From: Okapia johnstoni
Lineage: Eukaryota; Chordata; Mammalia; Artiodactyla; Giraffidae
Length of the DNA stretch: 64,000 nt
Direction of reading: 5' to 3'
Assembly (NCBI GenBank): GCA_024291935.2
Contig: CM044314.1
Coordinates: forward strand, 20,620,001 to 20,684,000
In this document: piece after piece, positions 58,201 through 64,000 of the stretch
How positions within the stretch are numbered: the first letter of the stretch is position 1
Layout: every line of letters begins with the position of its first letter
Translations under genes and position numbers: made by a program
The notes under the pieces: model-generated
What the model was told of the DNA's origin: nothing
What the model saw: the letters and a program-made list of their open reading frames with translations, nothing else
The model's database searches: none

Positions 58201-60886
58201 TACCCATTTCAATTGTGAGCACTGTACTACAGTTCAGTCCCTCAGTCTTGTCTGACTATTTGCGACCCAATGGACTGCAGCACGCCAGGCCCCCCGTCTA
58301 TCACCAACTCCCAGAGTTTACCCAAACTCATGTCCATTGAGTCAGTGATGCCATCCAACCACCTCATCCTCTGTCGTCCCCTTTTCCTCCCTCCTTCAAC
58401 TTCAATATTTCCCAGCATCAGGGTCTTTTCAAGTGAGTCAATTCTTTGCATCACATGGCCAAAATATTGGAGTTTCAGGTTCAGCATCAGTCCTGCCAAT
58501 GAATATTCAGGACTGATTCCCTTTAGGATGGACTGGTTGGATCTCCTTGCAGTCCAAGGGACTCTCAAGAGTCTTCTCCAACACCACAGTTCAAAAGCAT
58601 CAATTTCTCAGCACTCAGTTTTCTCTATAGTCCAACTCTCACAATCACACATAACTACTGGAAAAACCATAGCTTTGACTAGATGGACCTTTGTTGGCAA
58701 AGTAATGTCTCTGCTTTTTAGCATGCTGTCTAGGTTGGTCATAACTTTTCTTCCAAGGAGCAAGCGTCTTTTAATTTCATGGCTGCAGTCATCATCTGCA
58801 GTGATTTTGGAGCCCAAAAAGATAAAAGTCTCTCACTGTTTCCCCATCTATTTGCCATGAAGTGATGGGGCAGATGCCATTATCTTAGTTTTCTGAATAC
58901 TGTGTTTCAAGCCAACTTTTCCACTCTCCTCTTTCACCTTCATCAGGAGGCTCTTTAGTTCTTCCTCACTTTCTGCCATAAGGGTGGTGTCATCTGCATA
59001 TCTGAGGTTATTGATATTTCTCCCAGCAATCTTGATTCCAGCTTCTGCTTCATCCAGCCCAGTGTTTCTCACGATGTACTCTGCATATAAGTTAAATAAG
59101 TAGGGTGAGAATATACAGCCTTGACGTACTCCTTTCCCTATATGGAACCAGTCTGTTGTTCCATGTCCAGTTCTAACTGTTGCTTCCTGACCTGCATACA
59201 GATTTCTCAGGAGGCAGGTCAGGTGGTCTGGTATTCCCATCTCTTGAAGAATTTTCCACAGTTATTGTGATCCACACAGTCAAAGGCTTTGGCATAGTCA
59301 ATAAAGCAGAAGTGAAGTTGCTCAGTCGTGTCCAACTCTTTGTGATCCCATGGACTGTAGCCTAACAGGCTCCTCCATCCATGGGATTTTCCACGCAACA
59401 GTACTGGAGTGGGTTGCCATTTTCTTCTCCAGGGGATCTTCCCGACCCAGGGATCAAATCCGGGTCTCCCACATTGTAGACAGATGCTTTACCGTCTGAG
59501 CCACCAGGGAAGTACAATAAAGCAGAAGTAGATGTTTTTCTGGGACTCTCTTGCTTTCTCGATGATCTGGCAGATGTTGGCAATTTAATCTCTGGTTCCT
59601 CTGCCTTTTATAAATCCAGCTTGAACATATGGAAATTCACGGTTCATGTACTGTTGAAGCCTGGCTTGGAGAATTTTGAGCATTACTTTACTAGCGTGTG
59701 GGATGAGTGCAACTGTGCGGTAGTTTGAGCATTCTTTGGCATTGCCTTTCTTTGGGATTGGAATGAAAACTGACCTTTTCCTGTCCTGTGGCCACTGCTG
59801 AGCTTTCCAAATTTCCAGAACTGAATGTCTAATCCCGAGTACATTTCCAACATTATAAAGATTGAAATCCAATAAAAGTTCTCTTACTTCAAAACTGATT
59901 TAGAGATTAACATCATTTTTCTAACTAATATTGTTAGCAAGAAAATGAATGCATGCATCTGTGCTTAATTGCTAAGCGTCCGATTGTTTGCAACCCCAGA
60001 CTGTGGCCCACCGGGCTCCTCTGTCCATGGGATTTCCCAGGCAAGAATACTGGAGTGGTTTGCCATTGCCTTCTCCAATAAAAAAAAAGAATAAAAAGCA
60101 ACAAATAGAATAGTGCTATATCGTACCGAAAACTATGTATGGCAAGATTAGCATTCCACAATTCTCAAATATACCAGTGCACAGTTATTCTAAAAATTAA
60201 AAAAAAAAAAAACATGGAACAAAGATTCCCTCCATATTTGGAGGAACCTTCCTGCAAACAGTTGTTTTCCATCATGAATGCCTAAAACTAAATACAGCTT
60301 CTAGTTGACAATCAAGGCTATACAGTCTGTCCTACACTCAACAAGAGGCAGAATATCTGATGATTATATCTTGGGGACAAGAGAAGATGTCAAGTTCCAA
60401 AGGAGGAATGACTAGAAAAGAAAAATCTAATGATTAAAATATTTTTTTATTTTCTACTTTAATTTTTTGAATTTTATCTTTTGAAGTTCTACTATTAAAC
60501 ATGCTTATTTAACAATGCTGTTACAGCAAAGATGAAATCAAAATGGCTTATCTGTCCATCAATTTGTCTATCAGCCAGCTGCTTTCAATCTGCTATACAC
60601 TTCTACCCCTGAGTTTGGTACCCCCTCCAAGATCAATCTCCACCTGATTAATAAAATCTCTTTTATTTCAACATACTATTAAAGAAAAGTCTTATTCCTC
60701 CAAATAGGAAGGAGTTTCCTGCTGGTAAGGGCTGTGGATTGTCCCTTCTTGTCTCCTTAACAGAAATGCAGTGAGTGCTAAAAAGGGCCACTCCTCTCTC
60801 CTTCAAGGCATACTCTCTCCTGAGAGGCCTGGTTTTTCCTTCACTCACCTCCACAGTTCCTTGGTCCTTGAAGCCTCATTCCAGAC
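29756..60886 (-). CDS. FBXW12: F-box/WD40 repeat protein, FBXW12 family (exons 2-10 of a spliced gene, 5' partial)
   Basis: Nine exons on the minus strand (60849-60886, 56113-56273, 55572-55690, 51602-51811, 36980-37138, 35370-35580, 34107-34285, 33889-34016, 29756-29864) join in phase to 1,314 bases, that is 437 codons and a stop. No internal stop occurs and every intron is GT-AG. The encoded text follows remembered human FBXW12 from the end of the F-box to the C terminus, with shared motifs such as [23 protein letters not shown] and [10 protein letters not shown]. The family acts as SKP1-CUL1 ubiquitin ligase receptors; substrates are unknown to me. An exon 1 of about 27 residues would bring the protein to about 464 residues, the human length. 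Exon 1 was not found up to 64,000. Exon numbers assume the human structure. The gene could be FBXW12 itself or one of the family's tandem paralogues, since the expected plexin neighbour is absent. Confidence 0.9.
30129..30368 (-). other. Unidentified open frame in intron 9
   Basis: A 79-codon minus-strand frame with a hydrophobic start and [22 protein letters not shown] content. It sits on the sense strand of the gene inside intron 9. I recognise no family and no convincing splice pair; it may be a retrocopy scrap. Confidence 0.2.
30838..31330 (-). mobile_element. Old LINE-1 3' fragment, antisense
   Basis: ccttttctatatgtaccata, ggcttctttcaccagcacaa, tatccacttaccagttgatg: diverged antisense L1 text. 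Confidence 0.75.
31692..31888 (-). mobile_element. Bov-tA SINE
   Basis: Reverse SINE ending ctgagccaccagggaagcct. Confidence 0.92.
31933..32170 (+). mobile_element. CHR-2 type SINE
   Basis: cttccctggtggctcagtgg, then gagaagccaccgcaact, gaagacccaacacag and a TAAA-rich tail. An aagtttct word on both sides may be the target duplication. Confidence 0.92.
32742..32862 (-). mobile_element. Truncated Bov-tA SINE
   Basis: Only the 5' half of the SINE (tactggaatgggttgccatt to ctgagctactagggaaa). Confidence 0.88.
33104..33420 (+). mobile_element. Bov-A2 type dimeric SINE
   Basis: A half unit (33104-33222) is joined at cactccagtattcttggg to a second, complete unit ending gacagagcgactaagcac. Confidence 0.9.
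33548..33700 (+). mobile_element. MIR SINE
   Basis: gcctttgggcaaaaccc, gatttcacctgggaaatgtg and ggagataatgcaaatg follow the MIR order. Confidence 0.7.
33889..34016 (-). CDS. FBXW12: FBXW12-like exon 9 (WD repeat)
   Basis: This 128-base exon lies only 90 bases after exon 8, so intron 8 is very short. It encodes [19 protein letters not shown], matching human DPCYVLTTSENSVHVYMW, then NCYHLLGG, which aligns with human SCCHLEN. It ends in phase 2 before gtaatt. Confidence 0.92.
34107..34285 (-). CDS. FBXW12: FBXW12-like exon 8 (WD repeat)
   Basis: This 179-base exon contains [26 protein letters not shown] and TSMWV, matching human EIASF, LLLFSITGFLLQRFEDHQ and NNFWV. The acceptor (tttcaaaaag) has a weak pyrimidine tract, but only this AG keeps phase. 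Two overlapping donors exist; the gtgagt site that keeps the final Val agrees with human. Confidence 0.9.
34385..34545 (+). mobile_element. Possible MIR SINE
   Basis: Diverged MIR-like order in intron 7, ending tggcccatggtac. Confidence 0.45.
34560..35369. other. Intron 7 remainder, unassigned
   Basis: No further exon or repeat recognised apart from an A-run near 34,698. Confidence 0.4.
35370..35580 (-). CDS. FBXW12: FBXW12-like exon 7
   Basis: This 211-base exon lies after ccccag and before gtaagg and contributes 70 codons plus one base. [14 protein letters not shown] and the RACWAP motif match human VFLTESLLRPSEGS and [15 protein letters not shown] corresponds to human TFDLTTKK. Confidence 0.92.
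35581..36167. other. Intron 6 part, unassigned
   Basis: Pyrimidine-rich DNA near 35.85-36.15 kb gives several open frames with no recognised content. Confidence 0.4.
36168..36377 (+). mobile_element. Bov-tA SINE
   Basis: ggcttcccgggtggctcagt to agagttggacacgactgaac. A short (CA)n tract follows at 36,401-36,430. Confidence 0.92.
36401..36430 (+). repeat. CA microsatellite
   Basis: About 30 bases of mostly CA after the SINE tail. Confidence 0.9.
36980..37138 (-). CDS. FBXW12: FBXW12-like exon 6
   Basis: This 159-base exon (53 codons, phase 0 at both ends) follows cttgcag and precedes gtcagt. Its motifs [11 protein letters not shown] and [13 protein letters not shown] align with human YTFTLPGL and LLHCSPDKKWVFA. 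It is separated from exon 5 by a 14.5 kb, repeat-filled intron. Confidence 0.92.
37288..37470 (+). mobile_element. CHR-2 type SINE
   Basis: aaggacttccctggtggtcc to a caaaaaaacaaac tail. Confidence 0.88.
37471..38116. other. Intron 5 part, unassigned A-rich sequence
   Basis: No exon or repeat recognised. Confidence 0.4.
38117..38280 (+). mobile_element. CHR-2 type SINE
   Basis: gggcttccttggtggtccag, gatccctgttcagggaac, ending cagctaagtaa. Confidence 0.85.
38281..38497 (+). mobile_element. Bov-tA SINE
   Basis: It begins directly after the preceding CHR-2 element and ends gaattggacatgactgaaca. Confidence 0.9.
38600..39882 (+). mobile_element. BovB (RTE) LINE, 5'-truncated, sense
   Basis: It carries broken RTE reverse transcriptase text: [15 protein letters not shown] and [13 protein letters not shown], followed by a stop near 39,036, then RYSDD where the active site would normally be YADD. 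More stops follow. The 3' end gactgagcaactgaactgaa is intact. Confidence 0.93.
40165..40285 (+). mobile_element. CHR-2 type SINE fragment
   Basis: gaactttcctggtgagccag, tgaatccctggttgtggaag, A/T-rich tail. Confidence 0.8.
40640..42650 (-). mobile_element. BovB (RTE) LINE, 2.0 kb, 5'-truncated, antisense
   Basis: The minus strand keeps an open frame of 365 codons (41544-42641) with RTE reverse transcriptase landmarks: [38 protein letters not shown] and [16 protein letters not shown]. The downstream frame is shifted and contains [13 protein letters not shown]. Full-length BovB is about 3.2 kb, so it lacks the endonuclease part. It lies in intron 5 on the gene's sense strand. Confidence 0.95.
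42683..42889 (-). mobile_element. Bov-tA SINE
   Basis: Reverse SINE directly beside the BovB 5' end, ending ctgagccaccagggaagccc. Confidence 0.92.
42890..43690. other. Intron 5 part, unassigned
   Basis: No exon or repeat recognised. Confidence 0.4.
43695..44195 (+). mobile_element. CHR-2 type SINE split by a nested SINE
   Basis: The 5' part ends aagatcccacacgc near 43,795; the 3' part resumes aagatcccacatgc near 43,992 and ends in an AAATAAATA tail. The repeated word is the target duplication of the nested Bov-tA. Confidence 0.9.
43795..43990 (-). mobile_element. Bov-tA SINE nested in CHR-2 SINE
   Basis: Reverse SINE from gcgtgctcagtaacattcaa to gcatcaccagggaagcc. Confidence 0.9.
44196..45069. 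other. Intron 5 part, unassigned
   Basis: Short open frames only; no recognised content. Confidence 0.4.
45070..45692 (+). mobile_element. LINE-1 3' end, sense, with poly-A
   Basis: ctgtttataatagccaggac, tccatcagcggatgaatgga, gtgaaataagccagaaagaa and a final A-run at about 45,680-45,691. Confidence 0.93.
45796..45928 (+). mobile_element. CHR-2 type SINE
   Basis: ttttcctggtggtccagtag, tgatccctggtaggggaact and an A-run. Confidence 0.85.
46120..46540 (+). mobile_element. Old mammalian interspersed repeat, class uncertain
   Basis: ggtggcttataaaaacaaaa and ctcacagttctggagg are familiar wording of an old dispersed repeat; I cannot name the family. Confidence 0.5.
46565..46763 (-). mobile_element. 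Bov-tA SINE
   Basis: Reverse SINE from gaaagttgctcagttgtgtc to tgagccgcaaggaaagccc. Confidence 0.92.
46920..47075 (+). mobile_element. ERV LTR 3' part
   Basis: ccccacccttgcctctttgg, ggtcatctgagatgctatat and ctgaataaaacaactctca: the R/U5-like end with a polyadenylation signal of a ruminant LTR. Confidence 0.6.
47076..47699. other. Intron 5 part, unassigned
   Basis: It may contain more LTR or ERV sequence, but nothing is recognised. Confidence 0.35.
47700..48300 (+). mobile_element. ERV solo LTR
   Basis: It has LTR-like order: a TATA-like gattataaaactg near 48,153, then gctctctcgcccatctgctt, an AATAAA near 48,237 and tcgctggattctttctgcac. It is antisense to the gene. The left boundary is approximate. 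Confidence 0.65.
48301..48754. other. Intron 5 part, unassigned
   Basis: No exon or repeat recognised. Confidence 0.4.
48755..49980 (-). mobile_element. LINE-1 3' part, antisense
   Basis: ttggctattgtaaatagtgc, tttgatgatggcgagtctga, tctgggctttctattttgtt: antisense L1 text. A (TA)n tract lies within it at 49,218-49,252. Confidence 0.93.
49218..49252. repeat. TA microsatellite
   Basis: About 17 TA units inside the L1. Confidence 0.95.
49985..50182 (-). mobile_element. Bov-tA SINE
   Basis: Reverse SINE from aaagtcaaagttgctcagtg to gagccacaacggaagccc, flanked by two diverged 80-base copies of the same L1 text. Confidence 0.92.
50183..50280 (-). repeat. Second copy of an 80-base L1 segment
   Basis: 50196-50277 repeats 49905-49987 (actggtagtttg, taaggact, ccttgggtaggtcatgttat, ctacttatctct) at roughly 85% identity. 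Confidence 0.85.
50281..51600. other. Intron 5 part next to exon 5, unassigned
   Basis: Open frames up to 122 codons occur, with no recognised content. The 51.2-51.6 kb part is merely the continuation of the exon 5 frame into intron. Confidence 0.4.
51602..51811 (-). CDS. FBXW12: FBXW12-like exon 5 (WD repeat)
   Basis: This 210-base exon encodes exactly 70 codons, after gcccag and before gtgagt. It begins [10 protein letters not shown], close to the human motif, then has a WD-type strand [11 protein letters not shown]. The open frame continues another 130 codons past the donor, but that part is intron and has no family similarity. Confidence 0.93.
51992..52240 (+). mobile_element. CHR-2 type SINE
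   Basis: ggacttccctggtggcccag, gcaacaagagaagatcacgc, TAAATAA repeats and a poly-A run. Confidence 0.93.
52241..53439. other. Intron 4 part, unassigned
   Basis: No exon or clear repeat recognised. Confidence 0.4.
53440..53700 (+). mobile_element. Old mammalian repeat, class uncertain
   Basis: ttgtttacctgttatctatg, tggctgcctttgcattaca and gtctgccaacccctg are familiar wording of an old DNA-transposon or LINE-like repeat. Confidence 0.5.
53701..54954. other. Intron 4 part, unassigned
   Basis: No exon or repeat recognised. Confidence 0.4.
54955..55135 (+). mobile_element. MIR SINE
   Basis: ctctctgtctcagtctaaac, aaaattaggatgatactaat and ggaatcaaatgagaaaatg follow MIR order. Confidence 0.7.
55380..55510 (+). 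mobile_element. MIR SINE
   Basis: gacctggcaaagtgactgag, cactgtataatgggactccc, just downstream (on the gene) of exon 4. Confidence 0.65.
55572..55690 (-). CDS. FBXW12: FBXW12-like exon 4 (WD repeat)
   Basis: This 119-base exon lies between tttcag and gtgagc. It completes 40 codons with exon 3's last base and contains [18 protein letters not shown], a recognisable WD40 strand ending in the WD pair. Intron 3, just upstream on the gene, is only 422 bases long. Confidence 0.92.
55840..56010 (+). mobile_element. MIR SINE in intron 3
   Basis: gtcatgtaaccgtgaactac, ctgaaacagatgtaatgatt and gaggatcaaattatatagaa. Confidence 0.65.
56113..56273 (-). CDS. FBXW12: FBXW12-like exon 3
   Basis: This 161-base exon starts after tttcag and ends before gtatgg. 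It reads on from LWR as QLCLRRW and contains the family's TWKQYYLRR segment, which links the F-box to the WD propeller. It enters in phase 2 and leaves in phase 1, matching exon 4. Confidence 0.9.
56325..56425 (+). mobile_element. MIR SINE fragment
   Basis: cttcaattcccagtttcagc, ttggacaactcactttgcct and ggcctcaatttcc. Confidence 0.65.
56557..56762 (-). mobile_element. Bov-tA SINE
   Basis: Reverse SINE from gcgaaagtgaagtcgctcag to ctgagccactagggaatccc. Confidence 0.92.
56926..57051 (+). mobile_element. CHR-2 type SINE
   Basis: gaaattccctggcagtccag, ctggttggggaactaggatc and an A-run. Confidence 0.85.
57052..58215. other. Intron 2 part, unassigned
   Basis: A/T-rich DNA. Two overlapping frames at 57.7-58.1 kb have no recognised content. 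Confidence 0.4.
58220..59818 (-). mobile_element. BovB (RTE) LINE, antisense, split by a SINE
   Basis: The minus strand carries reverse transcriptase pieces: [32 protein letters not shown] (intact YADD) and [10 protein letters not shown]. It is 5'-truncated and interrupted at 59,314-59,514. Confidence 0.94.
59314..59514 (-). mobile_element. Bov-tA SINE with 15-base target duplication
   Basis: The word caataaagcagaagt stands on both sides (59299-59313 and 59515-59529), marking insertion into BovB. Confidence 0.95.
59945..60078 (-). mobile_element. Truncated Bov-tA SINE
   Basis: Reverse SINE text from gcttaattgctaagcgtccg to ccattgccttctccaa. Confidence 0.85.
60079..60848. other. Intron 2 part next to exon 2, unassigned
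   Basis: A/T-rich; no repeat recognised beyond A-runs. Confidence 0.4.
60849..60886 (-). CDS. FBXW12: FBXW12-like exon 2 (end of F-box)
   Basis: This 38-base exon reads [13 protein letters not shown], the last helix of an F-box (human has a VNKDWN...YLWR pattern here). It is preceded by a strong pyrimidine tract ending in ctag and followed by a consensus gtgagt donor. It starts in phase 0 and ends with two bases of an Arg codon, completed by exon 3. It is too short to show up as an ORF. Confidence 0.85.
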
Positions 60887-61858
60887 CTAGAAAAGGAGGG
60901 GAGAGAAGACAGTCATCTGTTCAGTCAGCAAGCAATCAGTGCCTAGCCTGCCAGGCCCTGTGGAGGCGACAGAGCGCCGAGTGAGATCCAGTGCGGGCAT
61001 TCAAGAACACTCACCGAGGTGACATATTCAGACAATCAAATAAAACCCACCAAACAACGAACGAGGAAGGAAAGAATGACCAACTCAACTGGGGCCAAGA
61101 GGTTCAGAAGAAATGATGGATCAAGCCCTGAAGGCTGAGTGGCTGTCCTCTAAGAAAATGCCTGAAGCAATTTCAGAGAGAGACATCCACCTTGGCAAAG
61201 ATTCACAAGCGTGAAAAAGATGATGAGCAGGTTGCCTTAATCAGAACACCGAGAAAGGAGCTGGAGACAGGCTTAGACCAACTCTTGGAAGGGCAAAAAC
61301 AGTGAGAAGTCACTTGAGAATTGTGAACGGTGGAGTGACAAGCCAAACTGTGTTTCAGGAAGGTCACTTGATGCTACGAGAAGGAAGAACTGGAGAAAGC
61401 AGAGGAGCAGGGCCCGTAAGGCTGCTGCAATGGAGTAAATTAAGGCCCTGGCTAAAGAGATGTCCCAGAGATGTCAAGGTGGCAGAACGGAACTCCTGTC
61501 TGGGGAGGGTACATGGGCCCTATTCCCACAAACTGCTCTCGGCAGAAATGTCTGGAAGAGGCTCAGGTGGCCCTGAACAGGATCAGAGTGCCATGCCTCC
61601 CTCTCCCTAAGGCCACACATGCATCCTGGAACCTCTTCGCCTCTCCAGCTGGGCCACCTTGGATTCAGGAGCCTACCCATCCTATTGGAAACAACTCGGG
61701 AGCTTTCTGTGTCCCAGACCTACTGAGGCTCCCATCCAGGTATGTGGCTTACCAGGCCTTGGCAGAAGTAACAACCATCTTGTCTGAGCCCAGGCTCCTA
61801 CTTCTGCAGCCCTCACTCATCCAAGTTCAAAATATTTCAGCCCTTAAGAAGTCTTTTT
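60887..61858. other. Intron 1 of the FBXW12-like gene, unassigned
   Basis: I looked here for an F-box first exon on the minus strand and did not find one. Confidence 0.4.
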
Positions 61859-62034
61859 GGCGACTTCCCTGGTAATCCAGGGGCTAAGACTCTGTACTGC
61901 CAATGCAGGGGGCCTGGGTTTGATTCCTGATCAGGGAACTAGATCCTGCACGCTGCAGTGAAAACTGAAGATTCTGTGTGTGACAACTGAGAACCGGTAT
62001 AGCCAAATTTAAAAAAAAAAAAAAAAAAAAAAAA
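61859..62034 (+). mobile_element. CHR-2 type SINE
   Basis: gacttccctggtaatccagg, ttcctgatcagggaactag and a 24-base A-run. Confidence 0.9.
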
Positions 62035-62222
62035 GGAAGTTTTTCTGGCTGGAAGCAATGTAAAGTTGATATTTTGCAAAGATCAAACCTGGCAAGATTA
62101 TCCATTCTCTTTTTACACAGTTCCCAGTTCAAAACCCAACTGAGATCTTATTTCCCTAATACTTATAATCCTTAATAATTATAATATGTAATGAAACCTA
62201 CAAAATAGATGCTACCCACCTT

Positions 62223-62431
62223 TGGGCCTCCCTGGTGGCTCAGACAGTAAAGAATCTACCTGCAATGCAGGTTTGATCCCTGGATCAGGAAGATTCCCTG
62301 GAGAAGGGAATGGCTATCCACTCCAGTATTCTTGCCTGGAGAATTCCATGGACAGAGGAGTCTGGCAGGCTACAGTCCATAGGGTTGCAAAAAAAGCAGA
62401 CACAACTGAGTGACTAACATTTTCACTTTCA
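62223..62431 (+). mobile_element. Bov-tA SINE
   Basis: ggcctccctggtggctcaga to acaactgagtgactaacatt. Confidence 0.92.
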
Positions 62432-62441
62432 AGTCCTCTGA

Positions 62442-62518
62442 GAATCTGTTAGAACCTGAACTTCGTGATGACAGAAAATCTGTTAGAACCTGACCTTCAT
62501 GATGACCTTCGTGATGAC
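62442..62518 (+). repeat. 34-base short tandem duplication
   Basis: aatctgttagaacctga recurs at 62443 and 62477; a third partial copy (cttcgtgatgac) ends it. Confidence 0.85.
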
Positions 62519-62949
62519 TGTGAGGCAGGGTTTACTGACCTCATTTTACCTAACTGGGGAACCAGAACCTAGAGAACCTGCCAGGAGCCAGCACACGAGA
62601 TCCCAGCCATGACAAGGTCGTGAGGAGAAGACCAGACGAGCAAGGCAACTCAGGCCTCAGGGATTTCGATAAGCTGCCTCAGTGCTCACCTTAATGATGA
62701 TATCTTTCTGATGCTTGCCATAATAGACTGCTCCCTAATTTCTGTGACTTAGGCAGAAGGCCTTCCCTGATCCTTTCCTAACCAGGTCAATTTAAAACTC
62801 TAATCAACATGCCCCCCAAACGGTGGCACTCTATAAGATTTTTCATAAAAAAAGAGTATTTTCATCTAAGCTCCTTTTGCTAGCATCTTAGTTTGCTTGA
62901 CAAATGTGCCTGTACCTTTAGAACTAGTATACATGACTGCGCCTCAACA

Positions 62950-63800
62950 ATAAACAGCATTGAGAGCCTGAATGCATAAAAGGCCCCAGTGGGCACAGAG
63001 CCCTTCGAGGGGGAGAAAGCCTATTGGAAAAACATAAGAAATATTACTTTATAAAACTGTTATTCGGTCTATATTTACTTGCTATGTTTCTGCTCTTAAC
63101 ATCCTGAGCCTATATAATAAAGGTATAATAGTTAGAGACTTATAAAAATAAAGGTTTAGCCTTAATATAAAAATAATAAAACAGTTGTTAATCTAGCTGG
63201 TGATTTTTGTGAAAGAACTGACCTTGGTGCTACATTGTTTCAGCCTGCCGTACCATGACTTTATGGGACCACATTCTTTCCCCTTAAGCTCAAGGCAAAA
63301 GATAGATTATAAAAAACAGGTTTTACTTTGAAACTTTGAGTTAATGAATCCTTTCTTTGTCATAATCCACTGTGCCTGTATTCTTTAGAAAAATGTAGCT
63401 CTGGTACGTTCTGTGCCTGATAGAAAAATACTTTTAGAAAAAGTGTTCTGGCTGATCAACCCTTACCAATAAAGAGTCATAAGATGTTAGCAGGCCTCCA
63501 GGCCAGAAGATGATGTAAACAACATGAGACTTTTGTAAATAAGATATACAAAAAAGTATCCTGGTTTCGATAAAGGCCAAAAACTGCTGACCCGTTGAGC
63601 TAATTTGGCATGACTCTACATTTTCCTCTATGTACAACTTAAGATATAAAAAGCTCCCTTTGAAAAATAAAGCTCAGACGCTGCCTCACACCTGCCTAGT
63701 TTCGCTGTTTCTTCTCTACGCCGACGCCGTCCATCCTGAGGGAACCCCTGGACCAGTTGGAGCAGGACTCTGGCAAGAACCTGCTGCTATCAAAGGGTAA
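62950..63800 (+). mobile_element. ERV LTR, sense to window, antisense to gene
   Basis: It ends with promoter and R/U5-like order: TATA-like gatataaaaagctcc near 63,645, an AATAAA at about 63,666, then gctcagacgctgcctcacac. The left boundary is uncertain. Confidence 0.6.
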
Positions 63801-63884
63801 AAGGCACCTCCCTTTCTAAATCTGTTGGGGGACTACCTCGGTGACCTCAGCCAACGTGCTCACAACCTGATACTCACTTTCCTT

Positions 63885-64000
63885 ACTGGTGTGCGGGCAT
63901 GCTAAGTCGCTTCAGCCGTGTCTGACTCTTTGTGACCCCATGGACCAAAGCCCACTAGGCTCCTTCCTCCATGGGATTCTCCCGGCAAGAATACTGGAGT
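63885..64000 (-). mobile_element. Bov-tA SINE cut by window end
   Basis: Reverse SINE from gcatgctaagtcgcttcagc onward. Confidence 0.92.

Noticed and set aside
58270..58860. 196-codon plus-strand frame
   Set aside because: Antisense shadow of the BovB copy at 58.2-59.8 kb.
60887..64000. First exon of the FBXW12-like gene
   Set aside because: Searched on the minus strand for an F-box start (LP..L..IFSFLD-like) and found no convincing match; it probably lies beyond the window.
1..64000. CRISPR arrays, tRNA or rRNA genes, bacterial operons
   Set aside because: No spaced direct-repeat array or RNA gene was seen. The tRNA-like words all belong to SINEs, and the genome style is mammalian.

Overview
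The window is genomic DNA of a ruminant, most probably a bovid. The evidence is the repeat content: many Bov-tA/Bov-A2 SINEs, CHR-2-type tRNA-Glu SINEs, several RTE-type BovB LINE copies, bovine-style L1 3' ends and ERV LTRs. Exons are small and spliced, and nothing bacterial or phage-like is present. Repeat names come from recognising consensus-like wording, so their boundaries are approximate.

The one gene that looks intact is an F-box/WD40 gene of the FBXW12 family on the minus strand. Nine exons were found between 60,886 and 29,756. All have GT-AG introns, the reading phases fit at every junction, and together they give 437 codons plus a stop with no internal stop. The first exon (start codon and N-terminal half of the F-box) was not found and probably lies beyond position 64,000. 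FBXW proteins are substrate receptors of SKP1-CUL1 ubiquitin ligases, with the F-box docking SKP1 and the WD repeats binding substrate.

Layout. 1-10 kb is intergenic: strand-skewed G/T-rich DNA, a decayed class I ERV gag-like stretch, Bov-tA SINEs, and L1 copies in antisense. 10.4-20.6 kb holds two long inverted-repeat arms (about 1.4 kb each). Between them lies a minus-strand SPATA31-family pseudogene (about 15.9 to 11.85 kb), broken by stops, frameshifts, a SINE and a 64-base duplicated patch. 20.6-29.7 kb holds a 26-base minisatellite, an unidentified 83-residue ORF, BovB and nested L1 copies, and a 94-base tandem duplication. 29.7-60.9 kb is the FBXW12-like gene. Its 14.5 kb fifth intron carries two BovB copies in opposite orientation, and a third BovB copy lies in intron 2. 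60.9-64 kb is intron 1 or upstream DNA with SINEs and an ERV LTR.

I found no new multi-gene system. The most notable points are the complete FBXW12-like exon set, its unusual neighbour (a SPATA31 pseudogene, not the plexin gene that flanks human FBXW12), the inverted arms, and several small segmental duplications that standard insertion does not explain.
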